From Pseudomonadota bacterium (GTDB taxonomy: Bacteria > Pseudomonadota > Gammaproteobacteria > Steroidobacterales > Steroidobacteraceae), in contig JAKAXA010000025.1 of assembly GCA_021816775.1 (NCBI GenBank), positions 1 to 47,052 of the forward strand: 47,052 nt of DNA, given 5' to 3'. Numbering within the stretch: the stretch's first letter is position 1; the number at the start of each line of letters is the position of its first letter. The notes beneath the pieces were generated by a model. It was not told where the DNA came from and searched no databases. It was given only the letters and a program-made list of their open reading frames with translations. The translations under genes were made by a program, and so were the position numbers. Shown in pieces: positions 18,535-26,439 of the stretch.

Positions 18535-18879
18535 CTACTGGTCCTGCGCCCGTTCCAGTTGGTGACGCATGGTGCGCTGCTGCAGCAGCGCGAGGCGCAG
18601 GCTCGCGGCACCGACGCAATGGTACTGCGCGATGATCGAGCCGGTGTTTGCCTCCTTCTGGCAGAAGACGGTCTTGCCGTTGACGATCTTCGGGTTGTAG
18701 CCCAGATTGCCGGCCGCCGCGAGCAGCTTCGCCGACACGCCGAAGCGATTCGCTTGTGATGCGATTGACGCCGCGCTGGTTGAGCCGTTGCCGCTTCCGG
18801 CCGGATGGTCGGCGCAGCCCGCTTCGAGCGCGGCCAGCGCCATGAGACAGACGGCGATAAACAGACGTGATCGAGTCAT
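18535..18879 (-). CDS. Small putative lipoprotein
   Basis: This 114-residue protein has a lipoprotein signal: a basic start, a hydrophobic core and the lipobox LEAGC, with Cys22 the likely lipidated residue. The mature part contains KIVNGKTVFCQKEANTGS and ends QLERAQDQ. The motif resembles short periplasmic proteins annotated as hypothetical in gammaproteobacteria, but no function is known to me. About 240 bp separate it from the PAP2 start downstream, so the two are probably independent units. Confidence 0.75.
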   Translation of the reverse strand: MTRSRLFIAVCLMALAALEAGCADHPAGSGNGSTSAASIASQANRFGVSAKLLAAAGNLGYNPKIVNGKTVFCQKEANTGSIIAQYHCVGAASLRLALLQQRTMRHQLERAQDQ

Positions 18880-19308
18880 TCCCAGTGCTCCTGACCTCAG
18901 ACGAGAGCGCGCTTCCGTGATGCGTCAGTGCGTTGCCTCTGCCTTTCCCTGCCGCTCTCGTCATTGCAGGCGCCCGACGGACGCCGAATCGTGCGAATGG
19001 ATTGCGATTTCCCCGTATTCATCGGCTCGAATTAGAGTCATTTGCCGAGTCCGATGACGGTGGAAAATTGCGCCATCGGGGCCAAAGAGTCAATGACCCG
19101 CGGCAATCGAGACCGTTCCCCGGGGCGAGGCAATCACCCGACCGCATTACCGCTGCGCGTATCGGCCCCGATCGACTTCCCGGCCGTAGCCGAATGCGGT
19201 CTAGCCAACGAATCCGCGGTGCGGGCGCAAATGCCGCTGCCCCCGGGCTCCGCGGCCGCACCAAGGCCGCCGGCACCGCGCGAGGTGGGCGCGAACGCGC
19301 TACCGGCA
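18880..19308. other. Gene-free gap upstream of the lipoprotein gene
   Basis: About 430 bp between the lipoprotein start and the 3' end of the HExxH protein gene. Short open frames in all directions have no family resemblance. The minus-strand lipoprotein promoter should be here. No RNA gene or terminator was recognised. Confidence 0.45.
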
Positions 19309-20640
19309 TCAGTGTGCCGGGCGGAGACCGAAGCTCACGGTGTAGGAGCCGGCTTTCTTCGGATCCGGAACGATCTTCGCATCACCGGACAGAGTGAGCA
19401 CCCATCCTCTGCCACGCACCGTGCGCCCGGCAACCGAGGGCGGCGCTGCAACCGTGAGGGCATGGAAACTGCTATCGATCAGCGCATCACCATGCGAGAC
19501 GACGATCCGGCCCCAAGGCGCGCTCACCATGACGTGATGGTAGACAGAGCCGTAGCGACCCAGGCGGTCCAGATCGGTGGGATTGAAGCCGATCTTGAAA
19601 CGCCGCAGCGGCAGGCGCAGTGTCCCTCCCGCCACGAGCTCGGCGCGGTACACTGCGTCGCGCTGGGCTTCCTTCGCCGCGCGCGCCGCTTCTTGCCGCT
19701 CAATGGCAGCGCCGCCGTAGCGCGCGAGAATCGCCTGCGCCACCTGGGCCGGCGGGGTGACGACCTTGATGCCGTACGCCCTCGCCGCGAGCGCCGCAAT
19801 CGAGGTCTTCATCGTCACCCTGCCTCGCCAGTGCGGCTCGACGGCGTCGAGCAGTTCCGAGTACGCCGGCCCGATGGCGAAGAAGAAGGTACGCGCGTAG
19901 CTTGGCGCCTTCTCGACGAGGTTCATGTCGTGCAGCGTGTACGCGAGGCGGTGTGAGGAAGGCAGCCCGACATCGATACCGGTGGATTCCGCAAGCCCCT
20001 CCATGATGTCGAGTTCGTGCTCCGGCCCGACAGTCGACGGGAGGATCGCGTGACGATAGGCGCGCAGCTCGAGCGCATCCGTCAGCGCCTTCTTGCGCGC
20101 GATGCCCCGCGAGGTCAGCGCGGCACGCAGCGCATGAATCTCCCCGCGCAGCCAGATCCGCCCGGATTCCGTATCGAGCGCCGGATCGCCGGAAATCATG
20201 GCGTCGGCGTTTCGGGCGCCCTTCACGACGAATCCGAGCTTGGGCTGAATGCGGTGAAAGGACTCGTGCATGAGAGTGACTGCTTGCTCATCGGCGTCGC
20301 CAGCGAGCGGCCAGACGATCTGGGCGAAGCGGATGCCGTGGTATTCGAACGGCGCGTTCGCGATCGGCTCACTGGCGGGGAGAGTGAATCGGTAGTACGC
20401 GCCGCTGCGCTGCGCGCCTGGGAGCCGCACGTTCGCAATCGCCGCGTGGGTCCGCGGATCGGCGAGCATCAGCGGGCCGCAGAGAGAGCGGCCCCAGAGA
20501 CGGCCTCCGTCCGCGCTGCATAGCGCATGAGCGCGCACAAACACGGCGCGCGCCGCTGCAACCGGAATGGGCGGCGCATCTGCTGCGCGCGCCAGCGGGA
20601 GCACGAGCACGAGCGACGTGACGGCCACAACAGTCTTCAT
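19309..20640 (-). CDS. Secreted HExxH protein, putative zinc metallopeptidase
   Basis: This 443-residue protein starts with a Sec signal peptide (MKTVVAVTSLVLVLPLARAADA). LMHESFHRIQP places an HExxH zinc site at residues 125-129, and EGLAEST (214-218) about 85 residues later could supply the third zinc ligand, as in gluzincin-type peptidases. The C-terminal 100 or so residues look like a beta-rich domain (LRLPLRRFKIGFNP, GRGWVLTLSGDAKIVPDP). No standard peptidase family is identified by eye, so the activity is inferred from the motif alone. It marks the right edge of the very GC-rich part of the window. Confidence 0.72.
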   Translation of the reverse strand: MKTVVAVTSLVLVLPLARAADAPPIPVAAARAVFVRAHALCSADGGRLWGRSLCGPLMLADPRTHAAIANVRLPGAQRSGAYYRFTLPASEPIANAPFEYHGIRFAQIVWPLAGDADEQAVTLMHESFHRIQPKLGFVVKGARNADAMISGDPALDTESGRIWLRGEIHALRAALTSRGIARKKALTDALELRAYRHAILPSTVGPEHELDIMEGLAESTGIDVGLPSSHRLAYTLHDMNLVEKAPSYARTFFFAIGPAYSELLDAVEPHWRGRVTMKTSIAALAARAYGIKVVTPPAQVAQAILARYGGAAIERQEAARAAKEAQRDAVYRAELVAGGTLRLPLRRFKIGFNPTDLDRLGRYGSVYHHVMVSAPWGRIVVSHGDALIDSSFHALTVAAPPSVAGRTVRGRGWVLTLSGDAKIVPDPKKAGSYTVSFGLRPAH

Positions 20641-21356
20641 GATTGACCTCCGTTGCAGGATCGCGCATCGGTTCAGCCAGCCCTGCCCGTTGTGTTGAGG
20701 ACATCCGCCTCAGTGACTGCAGAAGAACTTTTGATCGTTGTGCATCGTGACACCTTGCGCTGCGATCGCCGTGCCGGCATGGCGAATATGCGGCAGTAGT
20801 GTAGGATGGTCATCCAACCCGTTCAAGCAGCGCACAGTCGGTGTTCGGACCGGGATTGTGGATCATGCGGTCGTAACGCAATGGACCGGCACCTCAGACT
20901 GTGGTGCGCAATGAAGGTCCATGGGCGTGGGAATCGCACGATGTCGCGTTCGCCGGGGTCCTGATTCGTATCGCCACGCCGTGGACGGCCGACCAACACA
21001 CGACTCCTGAAGTTGACGCGGCTGCGGATGCGTGGCAAATCCGCGACAGCCGCGCCGTGAGCGTCTCGCCGACCAGGCCATCGGCGATGTCGCGGCCGAA
21101 TAGTGGCAAGCCCCCGCAGAATGTCTGCCCGTCCGGCACAGGCGGCTCGTACATGCAATGGCGATAATCGCAGGGGATTCCCGGCTTGGCGTGGGTCGCG
21201 ACGGTGGCCAAATGAGGGCCGCATCACGGTATCCGTCGGGCGGGCTGGAGAATAAGTCAAGTCAAGCGCATCGTCGGCAACGACATGCGATGACGTTCAC
21301 TGACCAGCTCACTGCGATCTGTCAGGGTTTGCTCGAGAGGCAGTGAGGGCATTGTC
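20641..21356. other. Gene-poor gap at the edge of the decayed region
   Basis: About 700 bp without a supported gene. Base composition falls here compared with the left 20 kb. A palindrome, GGATG-GT-CATCC, lies at 20804-20815 and could be an operator for the HExxH gene, but there is no match to a known regulator. A minus-strand frame at 20894-21211 has a non-random look (CGGLPLFGRDIADGLVGETL) but was not recognised. Confidence 0.4.
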
Positions 21357-21566
21357 ATGATCAGAAGTCTGCGTTACCAGGAGACCGACGATCGACAGGC
21401 GTCGGAGTTCAGCGAGCAGTATCTGCTTGAGCGGCTGATGGTCGCCGGAGTCGGGTGCCTTGATGACTGGCGCGCGCTCTCGCCGCGCGCCAGACGCAGT
21501 ATCTTCGGAATTACTGCCGGCATGGCACGGGCTATCGACCGGATGGCGAAAGCTCAGCAGAAGTGA
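21357..21566 (+). CDS. Small hypothetical protein
   Basis: A 69-residue open frame starting with ATG after a GAGGG-like ribosome site (about 9 bp upstream). The sequence is balanced and helical (EFSEQYLLERLMVAGVGCLDDW, RAIDRMAKAQQK), unlike the Arg/Pro-rich shadow frames around it. It has no recognised family. It stands alone in a gene-poor stretch, so it may be a real small protein or a remnant. Confidence 0.45.
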   Translation: MIRSLRYQETDDRQASEFSEQYLLERLMVAGVGCLDDWRALSPRARRSIFGITAGMARAIDRMAKAQQK

Positions 21567-21642
21567 CCGCTTGTCAGGCCGAGGGAAGCCCCCGCTCAGG
21601 ACAACGGCGCAGTGAGCGCCTTCGTTGCGGCGCACCCGCGGG

Positions 21643-22197
21643 TCAGAAGCGTTGCGAACGCTGCGCAGAGTGCCAACCGAGCGTCCATGGGCGGGCAACT
21701 GCGGCCCAGAGCCGGCTTTGGGCTGGCGGCGGCTCACCGTCAATGCGTGGCAAATGGCGACGAGCGCCCTGCCCTTCGAGAGCCGATCGGCGGGCTTGCG
21801 CAGCAATGTTTGCGTAGCGCGGATCGATCAGGGGATACGGTCGCATTGTGCCGTCCAGCGGGGAGCGGCCGATCCGCGCAAAATCGAGGGGCCCATAGCA
21901 ACCGGCGGCCTGCGGAGTCTGCTCGTTCACGTCGGTCGACAGCTGCGGGTACCGTCTGAGCGCCTCCTTGACGCGCGCTCGGCCAACGCCGCAACCGCAA
22001 ATATCCGGATGGAGGAAGAGCGCCTCCAGGAGACCACGATGGAGCACCATGCAGCCGGATACCACACCGGCCTCGTTTACCTCGAGATCGAGGCCATGCG
22101 TGTCAAGGAAGGCGGCGACTTCGGCCTCGATCGCATCGCGGTCCTCACGCGTAAGGACGTCACGCGTCGCATCAGCTGCCCGCCGCCATACCTCCAT
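21643..22197 (-). CDS. GNAT acetyltransferase, YjaB-like, possibly decaying
   Basis: The first 130 residues align by eye with E. coli YjaB: VWRRAADATRDVL, LEALFLHPDICGCGVGRARVKEAL (motif A, acetyl-CoA binding) and LSTDVNEQTPQAAGCYGPLDF, then GRSPLDGTMRPYPL. Several things suggest decay. The N-terminal first strand expected about 18 residues before the ATG is not in frame with a good start. The usual FYxxxGF is CYGPLDF. About 55 residues of Arg/Pro-rich tail follow the domain, as if the original stop was lost. It could still encode an acetyltransferase, but a pseudogene is equally likely. Confidence 0.6.
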   Translation of the reverse strand: MEVWRRAADATRDVLTREDRDAIEAEVAAFLDTHGLDLEVNEAGVVSGCMVLHRGLLEALFLHPDICGCGVGRARVKEALRRYPQLSTDVNEQTPQAAGCYGPLDFARIGRSPLDGTMRPYPLIDPRYANIAAQARRSALEGQGARRHLPRIDGEPPPAQSRLWAAVARPWTLGWHSAQRSQRF

Positions 22198-22335
22198 GAC
22201 CGGAGCGCTGTCTGCCCCGGATTGATTTTCTCGGTCTGATTTCAGGCGCGCAACTCATCATCGGCGAGAGTGATCAAGGAGATCAGGCAAGGGGTCCCGG
22301 GATTGCGCCATGCGCGGATTCATGGCGGTGAGCCG

Positions 22336-22850
22336 CTATTTGACCTCTCGCTCGCGCGGCAATGCAAATGCCGGGAGCATTCCCCGCTCGCAAGCGATAT
22401 TTTTGGATGTCACCCGAACGTGCTCACTGCGCCCTGACGCCCGTCGGCGACCAGATTGCTCATCGGAGTCGTCGGAGACGGAAACGGCAGCGTCGCGCCC
22501 CATTGAAACTGACCGGTTCGTGCATCGAGGACACGGAGACGCGTGCCGGGCGTCGCGCCCTAGAATATGCCCCCGCCGGCGGTTGAGATAGGACCGCCAT
22601 CGCTCGCAGCGCCGTCTCAAGCCGGCAACGGATGCGGCCATCGCGACGTGCGGAGAGCGCGGACCAGGCAATCTTGCCCGTGTCGTAATTCACGGTCATC
22701 AGCGCGCCCACGGCACGGGCTTGCACGCAGTCCGCTTTGGATCGAGGAACAAGCGCCATGGCGCCCCGTCCGGCGCTCCGGTCTGCCGGCCGCCGCCCCA
22801 CCCATGCCCGCCGTTGGGCCAAGCGCGGACTGAAAGCGGGGTCCCTGACC
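22336..22850 (-). pseudogene. 3' remnant of a PQQ-dependent (quinoprotein) dehydrogenase gene
   Basis: Reading the minus strand, three frames must be joined to recover the C-terminal part of a membrane-type quinoprotein dehydrogenase. The pieces are APWRLFLDPKRTACKPVPW, then ALMTVNYDTGKIAWSAL, then GGPISTAGGGIF and LRVLDARTGQFQWGATLPF...TPMSNLVADGRQ, and finally a short FALPRE end. In-frame stops follow GGGIF and STFG. The tryptophan-docking style GKIAW and the ARTGQFQW strand are PQQ beta-propeller signatures. The upstream five or more propeller blades are missing. The gene is dead. Confidence 0.75.
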
Positions 22851-22929
22851 GGTCGTGACCGCGGACATTCATTGAGCCCGAAGCGCTACTGTCCCTCTCC
22901 GCTGTCACCGACTAGCCTGCGTCGCGTCG

Positions 22930-23195
22930 CCCCCGAGATCGCTCGCCGGACCCAGCGGCCGTGTGATGGCCATCGAGTACGACGTGCAGCTGGCATTTTC
23001 GGGCGCGTGAGTGTCTATCGGGGTTCCCGAATGTGCCTCTGGTCCAGGGCGACGGAGCCACTACGACCTTCGATGCCGCGGACGCCATCTATGTCAGTGC
23101 CGGTGGCACACACCCGGCGGCTGCGTGGCTCGATGGGCTCGCGGGCGGCGGACGGCTGCCGCTGCTCCTGACGATGGACGAGAACTTTCCATCGA
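22930..23195 (+). pseudogene. Fragment of a protein-L-isoaspartate O-methyltransferase-like gene
   Basis: Two pieces in different frames reconstruct the SAM-binding core of a PCMT-family protein. GPSGRVMAIEYDVQLA (from 22948) ends at a stop. NVPLVQGDGATTTFDAADAIYVSAGGTHPAAAWLDGL and GGRLPLLLTMDENF follow (about 23028-23190). The order and spacing match motifs post-I, II and III of the family (AIEYD; VVxGDG; DAIxVxAGxTHP). Motif I (GxGxGY) and the C terminus were not found. It runs opposite to the neighbouring PQQ remnant, so they are separate decay events. Confidence 0.75.
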
Positions 23196-23472
23196 CCAGC
23201 AAGAGCGCATTCGATTCCTCCAGAATGATGCGAGCCGGGCGTTATGTCCCGATTCGCCGCCATGCAAGCGCATTCCAGGCGCGTGACCGCACGAGCTTGC
23301 GAAGCGCAGTTCCCGGTTGGCACGGCCATGTGTGGATCAGCGGTGGCCGCGCAGACCCGATTCAATGCCACGTTCAGGCTCCTCACCGCCGGTCCTGTGA
23401 TCGGCAAGCGGATCTGGCAGAATCCGCCGCAGAATTCGCGGCTCAAGCCGCACGACGCTGTTCATCTCGCCT

Positions 23473-24420
23473 ATGAACATAACCTCCAGAATCCTTGCAC
23501 CCCTGGCCTTGCTGCTCTGCCTGCCGGCGCTCGCGGGCTCCCCGAGCACCCCTCCGCCCAAGGGCAAAGACTCACAGTCCATCGCGCAGATACTCGCCGA
23601 GTCCAAGCCCTGGGAATGGCGTAAGCCGAATCCCGAAAACCTCCTCGTGATGCGTCTGCCTTCCGGGCGTGTCGTCATGGAACTCGATCCTGCCTACGCG
23701 CCGCTGCACGTGGCGAATATCAGGACCCTGGTCAGGGAACGTTACTTCGACGGTCTGGCGATCGTCCGGGTGCAGGATGACTTCGTTGCGCAGTGGGATG
23801 ATCCGGAGGCGGACGACGGAGGCGATCCCAGCAAGATCCGCTCCCTCGGAAAGGCCAAGGCCACTCTATCCCCGGAGTTTACCCACCCCATTTCGCGCTC
23901 GCTCCCTTGGGTAAAGCTTCCGGACGGCGACCTCTACGCGCCCGAGGTGGGATATTCGGAGGATTTTCCGGCTGCGCGCGATCCAGCCCGAAATGAGACC
24001 TGGCTGGTGCACTGCTATGGAGCGCTGGGCGTCGCCCGGGACGATGCGCCCGATTCAGGCAACGGGAGCGCTCTTTACGTCGTCATTGGCCAGGCGCCCC
24101 GGCGACTCGATCGGAATCTGACCGTCGTCGGGCGTGTCATCGAGGGCATGGATAGGCTGTCGACCCTCCCTCGTGGACGCGGCCCGCTCGGCTTTTACGC
24201 CCAGCCGAAGGATCGCACGCCGATCCTGAATATCCGGGTCGCCGCCGACCTGCCGCCGGCGCAACGGCCAAACATCGAGATTCTCCGGACCCACAGTCCC
24301 ACGTTCCACAGACTCCTCGAGGCGGCACGCTACCCGGACAAGGCCTTCTATGTGACGCCACCCGGCAAGGTGGACATCTGTGCCGTGCCGGTGCCCGTGC
24401 GCCAATTGCCTAAATCCTGA
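23473..24420 (+). CDS. Secreted cyclophilin-type peptidyl-prolyl isomerase
   Basis: This 315-residue protein has a signal peptide of about 22 residues (ending LPALAGS). Its cyclophilin fold carries VVMELDPAYAPLHVANIRTLVRERYFDGLAIVRVQDDFVAQWDDPE and later GSALYVVIGQAPRRLDRNLTVVGRVIEGMD. It would catalyse prolyl cis-trans isomerisation in the periplasm. An insertion between the two halves (about residues 115-175) is larger than in E. coli PpiA, as seen in a proteobacterial subgroup. The gene is intact although it sits between decayed sequences, which suggests it is still under selection. Confidence 0.9.
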   Translation: MNITSRILAPLALLLCLPALAGSPSTPPPKGKDSQSIAQILAESKPWEWRKPNPENLLVMRLPSGRVVMELDPAYAPLHVANIRTLVRERYFDGLAIVRVQDDFVAQWDDPEADDGGDPSKIRSLGKAKATLSPEFTHPISRSLPWVKLPDGDLYAPEVGYSEDFPAARDPARNETWLVHCYGALGVARDDAPDSGNGSALYVVIGQAPRRLDRNLTVVGRVIEGMDRLSTLPRGRGPLGFYAQPKDRTPILNIRVAADLPPAQRPNIEILRTHSPTFHRLLEAARYPDKAFYVTPPGKVDICAVPVPVRQLPKS

Positions 24421-25397
24421 GGGCGTGGGGATGTGCGTAGGGTGGGCAGCATGGCCGGCGACAGGACGGATTGCAGCCCATCAACCTATGTATCACGCCG
24501 CCCGAGCAGAGTCCCTCCTGCATCGCCGCGAGCGTCATGGTGATGAAGTCTGTCAGTTCGAGCGGCACCTCGGCGAACTCAATCGTCGCCCAATAGCTCT
24601 ACTCTCTAAGCTGGGCGACACACTCCCTGGCGCGAGGGCGATGTGCTGAATCAGGCCTTCGTGACTGGCCGCCTCGCGGCGCGACGATCGGGCGGCCTTG
24701 GGCATAACGCGCTTGTGCACCTCGAGCTCGACGGGGAAATGATTCCGTTCGTGGCTCATTTGCGGCTCCGCATTGATCGATAATCGAGCGGGCCAGCCAA
24801 TGCGTCGCGCCCCGCCGCCGATGAATCACGTGCCCGGTCAGCCGATCATTGCGCCCCGGCAGGCACGCTTTGATGTGTGTTTGCTACGGGGCCCGAAGCT
24901 TGGCCGATGGACGACACCCGTTTCCCGCAGGTTCGCGTGGTCTCATATGGCCAGCGCATGGCGTCGCGACTGTGACTGCCGCACGCCACGCGGGATGCGA
25001 TCACAGCGTGCACCCCGTATCGTCCGACACGGGTCTCGCCAGCATCGATGCAGAGGCGGTCTTCCCACGGAGGGCATCCAGCCAAAGCGTGACGCTCAGC
25101 GCTACGACGCAGGTTTGCCGGAGCAGCTGCAACGGACCCATCGCGGTAAACAGGTTGTGCCCTCGCAGGTCCAATCCATCGCGTACTTGCCCGCGGAGTC
25201 TCCGATCGCATGACCGGTGAATCGTGCCGCTGTCCGGGCGGGTTGGAATGGCGTAATCTTTAACCGAGTGCGGAGGTTCCCGCCAACTGTTCGGCTCGCG
25301 CTTCCGCTCTCGCGACCGGATCCCAGTGTGCCTGGCGCACCCCGCTGAGGACTGGCAGCGCGACATGCGCGGCGAATGGACGCCCCGGAGCAGATGG
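24421..25397. other. Gene-poor stretch with unrecognised remnants
   Basis: Nearly 1 kb with no supported gene. On the minus strand two adjoining frames look protein-like: one at 24553-24759 (begins MSHERNHFPVELEVHKRV), and one just downstream of a stop at about 24420-24610 (TIEFAEVPLELTDFITMTLAAMQEGL). Together they may be a broken small gene of unknown type. A second protein-like minus-strand piece lies near 25005-25150 (HNLFTAMGPLQLLRQ, VALSVTLWLDALRG). None could be assigned. Confidence 0.4.
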
Positions 25398-25784
25398 ATG
25401 AGGCCGAACCGATACCTTGCCGCGCTCTTCTCGGGCGTTGTGCTGCTCGCCTGCCTCTCAGGTTGTGCCAGCGTCCCGAGTGCTGAGAGTGTTCGGACTC
25501 GCTCCGTCGAGACCGGCCCGCCCATGCCGCAGGCCCTGCGCACGCGATATCACCACAACGCATTCTTCGCGGATGTGGCCCCCGTACTGAAGAAGACCGG
25601 CAACGTTTTGCTCGACATCGTTACCGCAGTCCTACCCGAGCCGGGCTCCAAAGTGGGCATTTGGACGCATGGGTTCGACTACTCGGACGGTCTGACCGGA
25701 TTCGACCGGGACGGGGACGAAGGAACCACCGGCTGCATTACGAACACCGCTGTGCAATGGTGCCCGTACTTCCTCGCGCCATAA
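25398..25784 (+). CDS. Small putative lipoprotein
   Basis: This 128-residue protein starts MRPNRYLAALFSGVV, with a lipobox LSGC, so it is probably anchored to a membrane by a lipidated Cys near residue 22. The mature part contains RYHHNAFFADVAPVLKKTGNVLLDIVTAVLPEPGSK and ends GTTGCITNTAVQWCPYFLAP, with two Cys residues that could form a disulfide. ATG 25398 follows GGAG at about 25387-25390. An ATG 33 bp upstream is possible but gives a poorer leader. No family is recognised. Confidence 0.65.
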   Translation: MRPNRYLAALFSGVVLLACLSGCASVPSAESVRTRSVETGPPMPQALRTRYHHNAFFADVAPVLKKTGNVLLDIVTAVLPEPGSKVGIWTHGFDYSDGLTGFDRDGDEGTTGCITNTAVQWCPYFLAP

Positions 25785-26439
25785 AACGGCACCCGCGCCG
25801 TCACATGTGCGCGCCTGGCGGCTCCAATCAGCGTGGGTGACGATCCCGGTGGTTTCAGCGGACTGACTGAGTCTGTTGTAAATGGAGTGATCGCGCCGTC
25901 GTCTGTCGCAAGGCCCGGACCCGGTAAGCGAATGCAACGATCCCATCGCCGCTCAGTCAATCGGTAAGGCACCGCCGGTCAAACGTCTCCATCATTGCAC
26001 CGATCCGTTCGGAGACGGCGCCGGGATGGATGCACAGTCGCATGAGATCCTCGTGGGGCGCGGTTGCGAGGCTTTGATCCCCCTGTGCGCGTGCCCGCCG
26101 CCCCTGTGGCGGGTGGAGACGCCATTTACGCGCCTGGAAGGCTGCCTTTGAGAACTCCCCGGCGTTTGGTGGACGGGGCCGCGGCGCAATCGACACGATT
26201 GCGACCTCCATCGTCTGGGGCGAGCTCTTTCTGGCTGACCGCTGGCACGTCAGTAACCGGGCATTCTCGACGGGGGGTGCCCTGAACTGGAACAGTGGCG
26301 TGCCATTGCACGAACGCTCCGGGGCAGGGGTACATGCCGCGCCGCTCTGCCGGCCAAGACGGGCAGCGCCGGATAGACTGCGCCCGCGCCCGCTCTCGGG
26401 TAAGAACCCGGGGGAATAGAGCGGGATAAGGGGGGAATC
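25785..26439. other. Gap upstream of the OFA transporter gene
   Basis: About 650 bp without a supported gene. Frames on either strand are short or composed like shadows. One plus-strand piece near 26190-26320 (AIDTIATSIVWGELFLADRWHVSNRAF) looks protein-like but was not identified. The promoter of the transporter should be near the right end. Confidence 0.4.

Noticed and set aside
20804..20815. GGATG-GT-CATCC palindrome as a defined operator
   Set aside because: Short palindromes are frequent in GC-rich DNA, and nothing links this one to a regulator.
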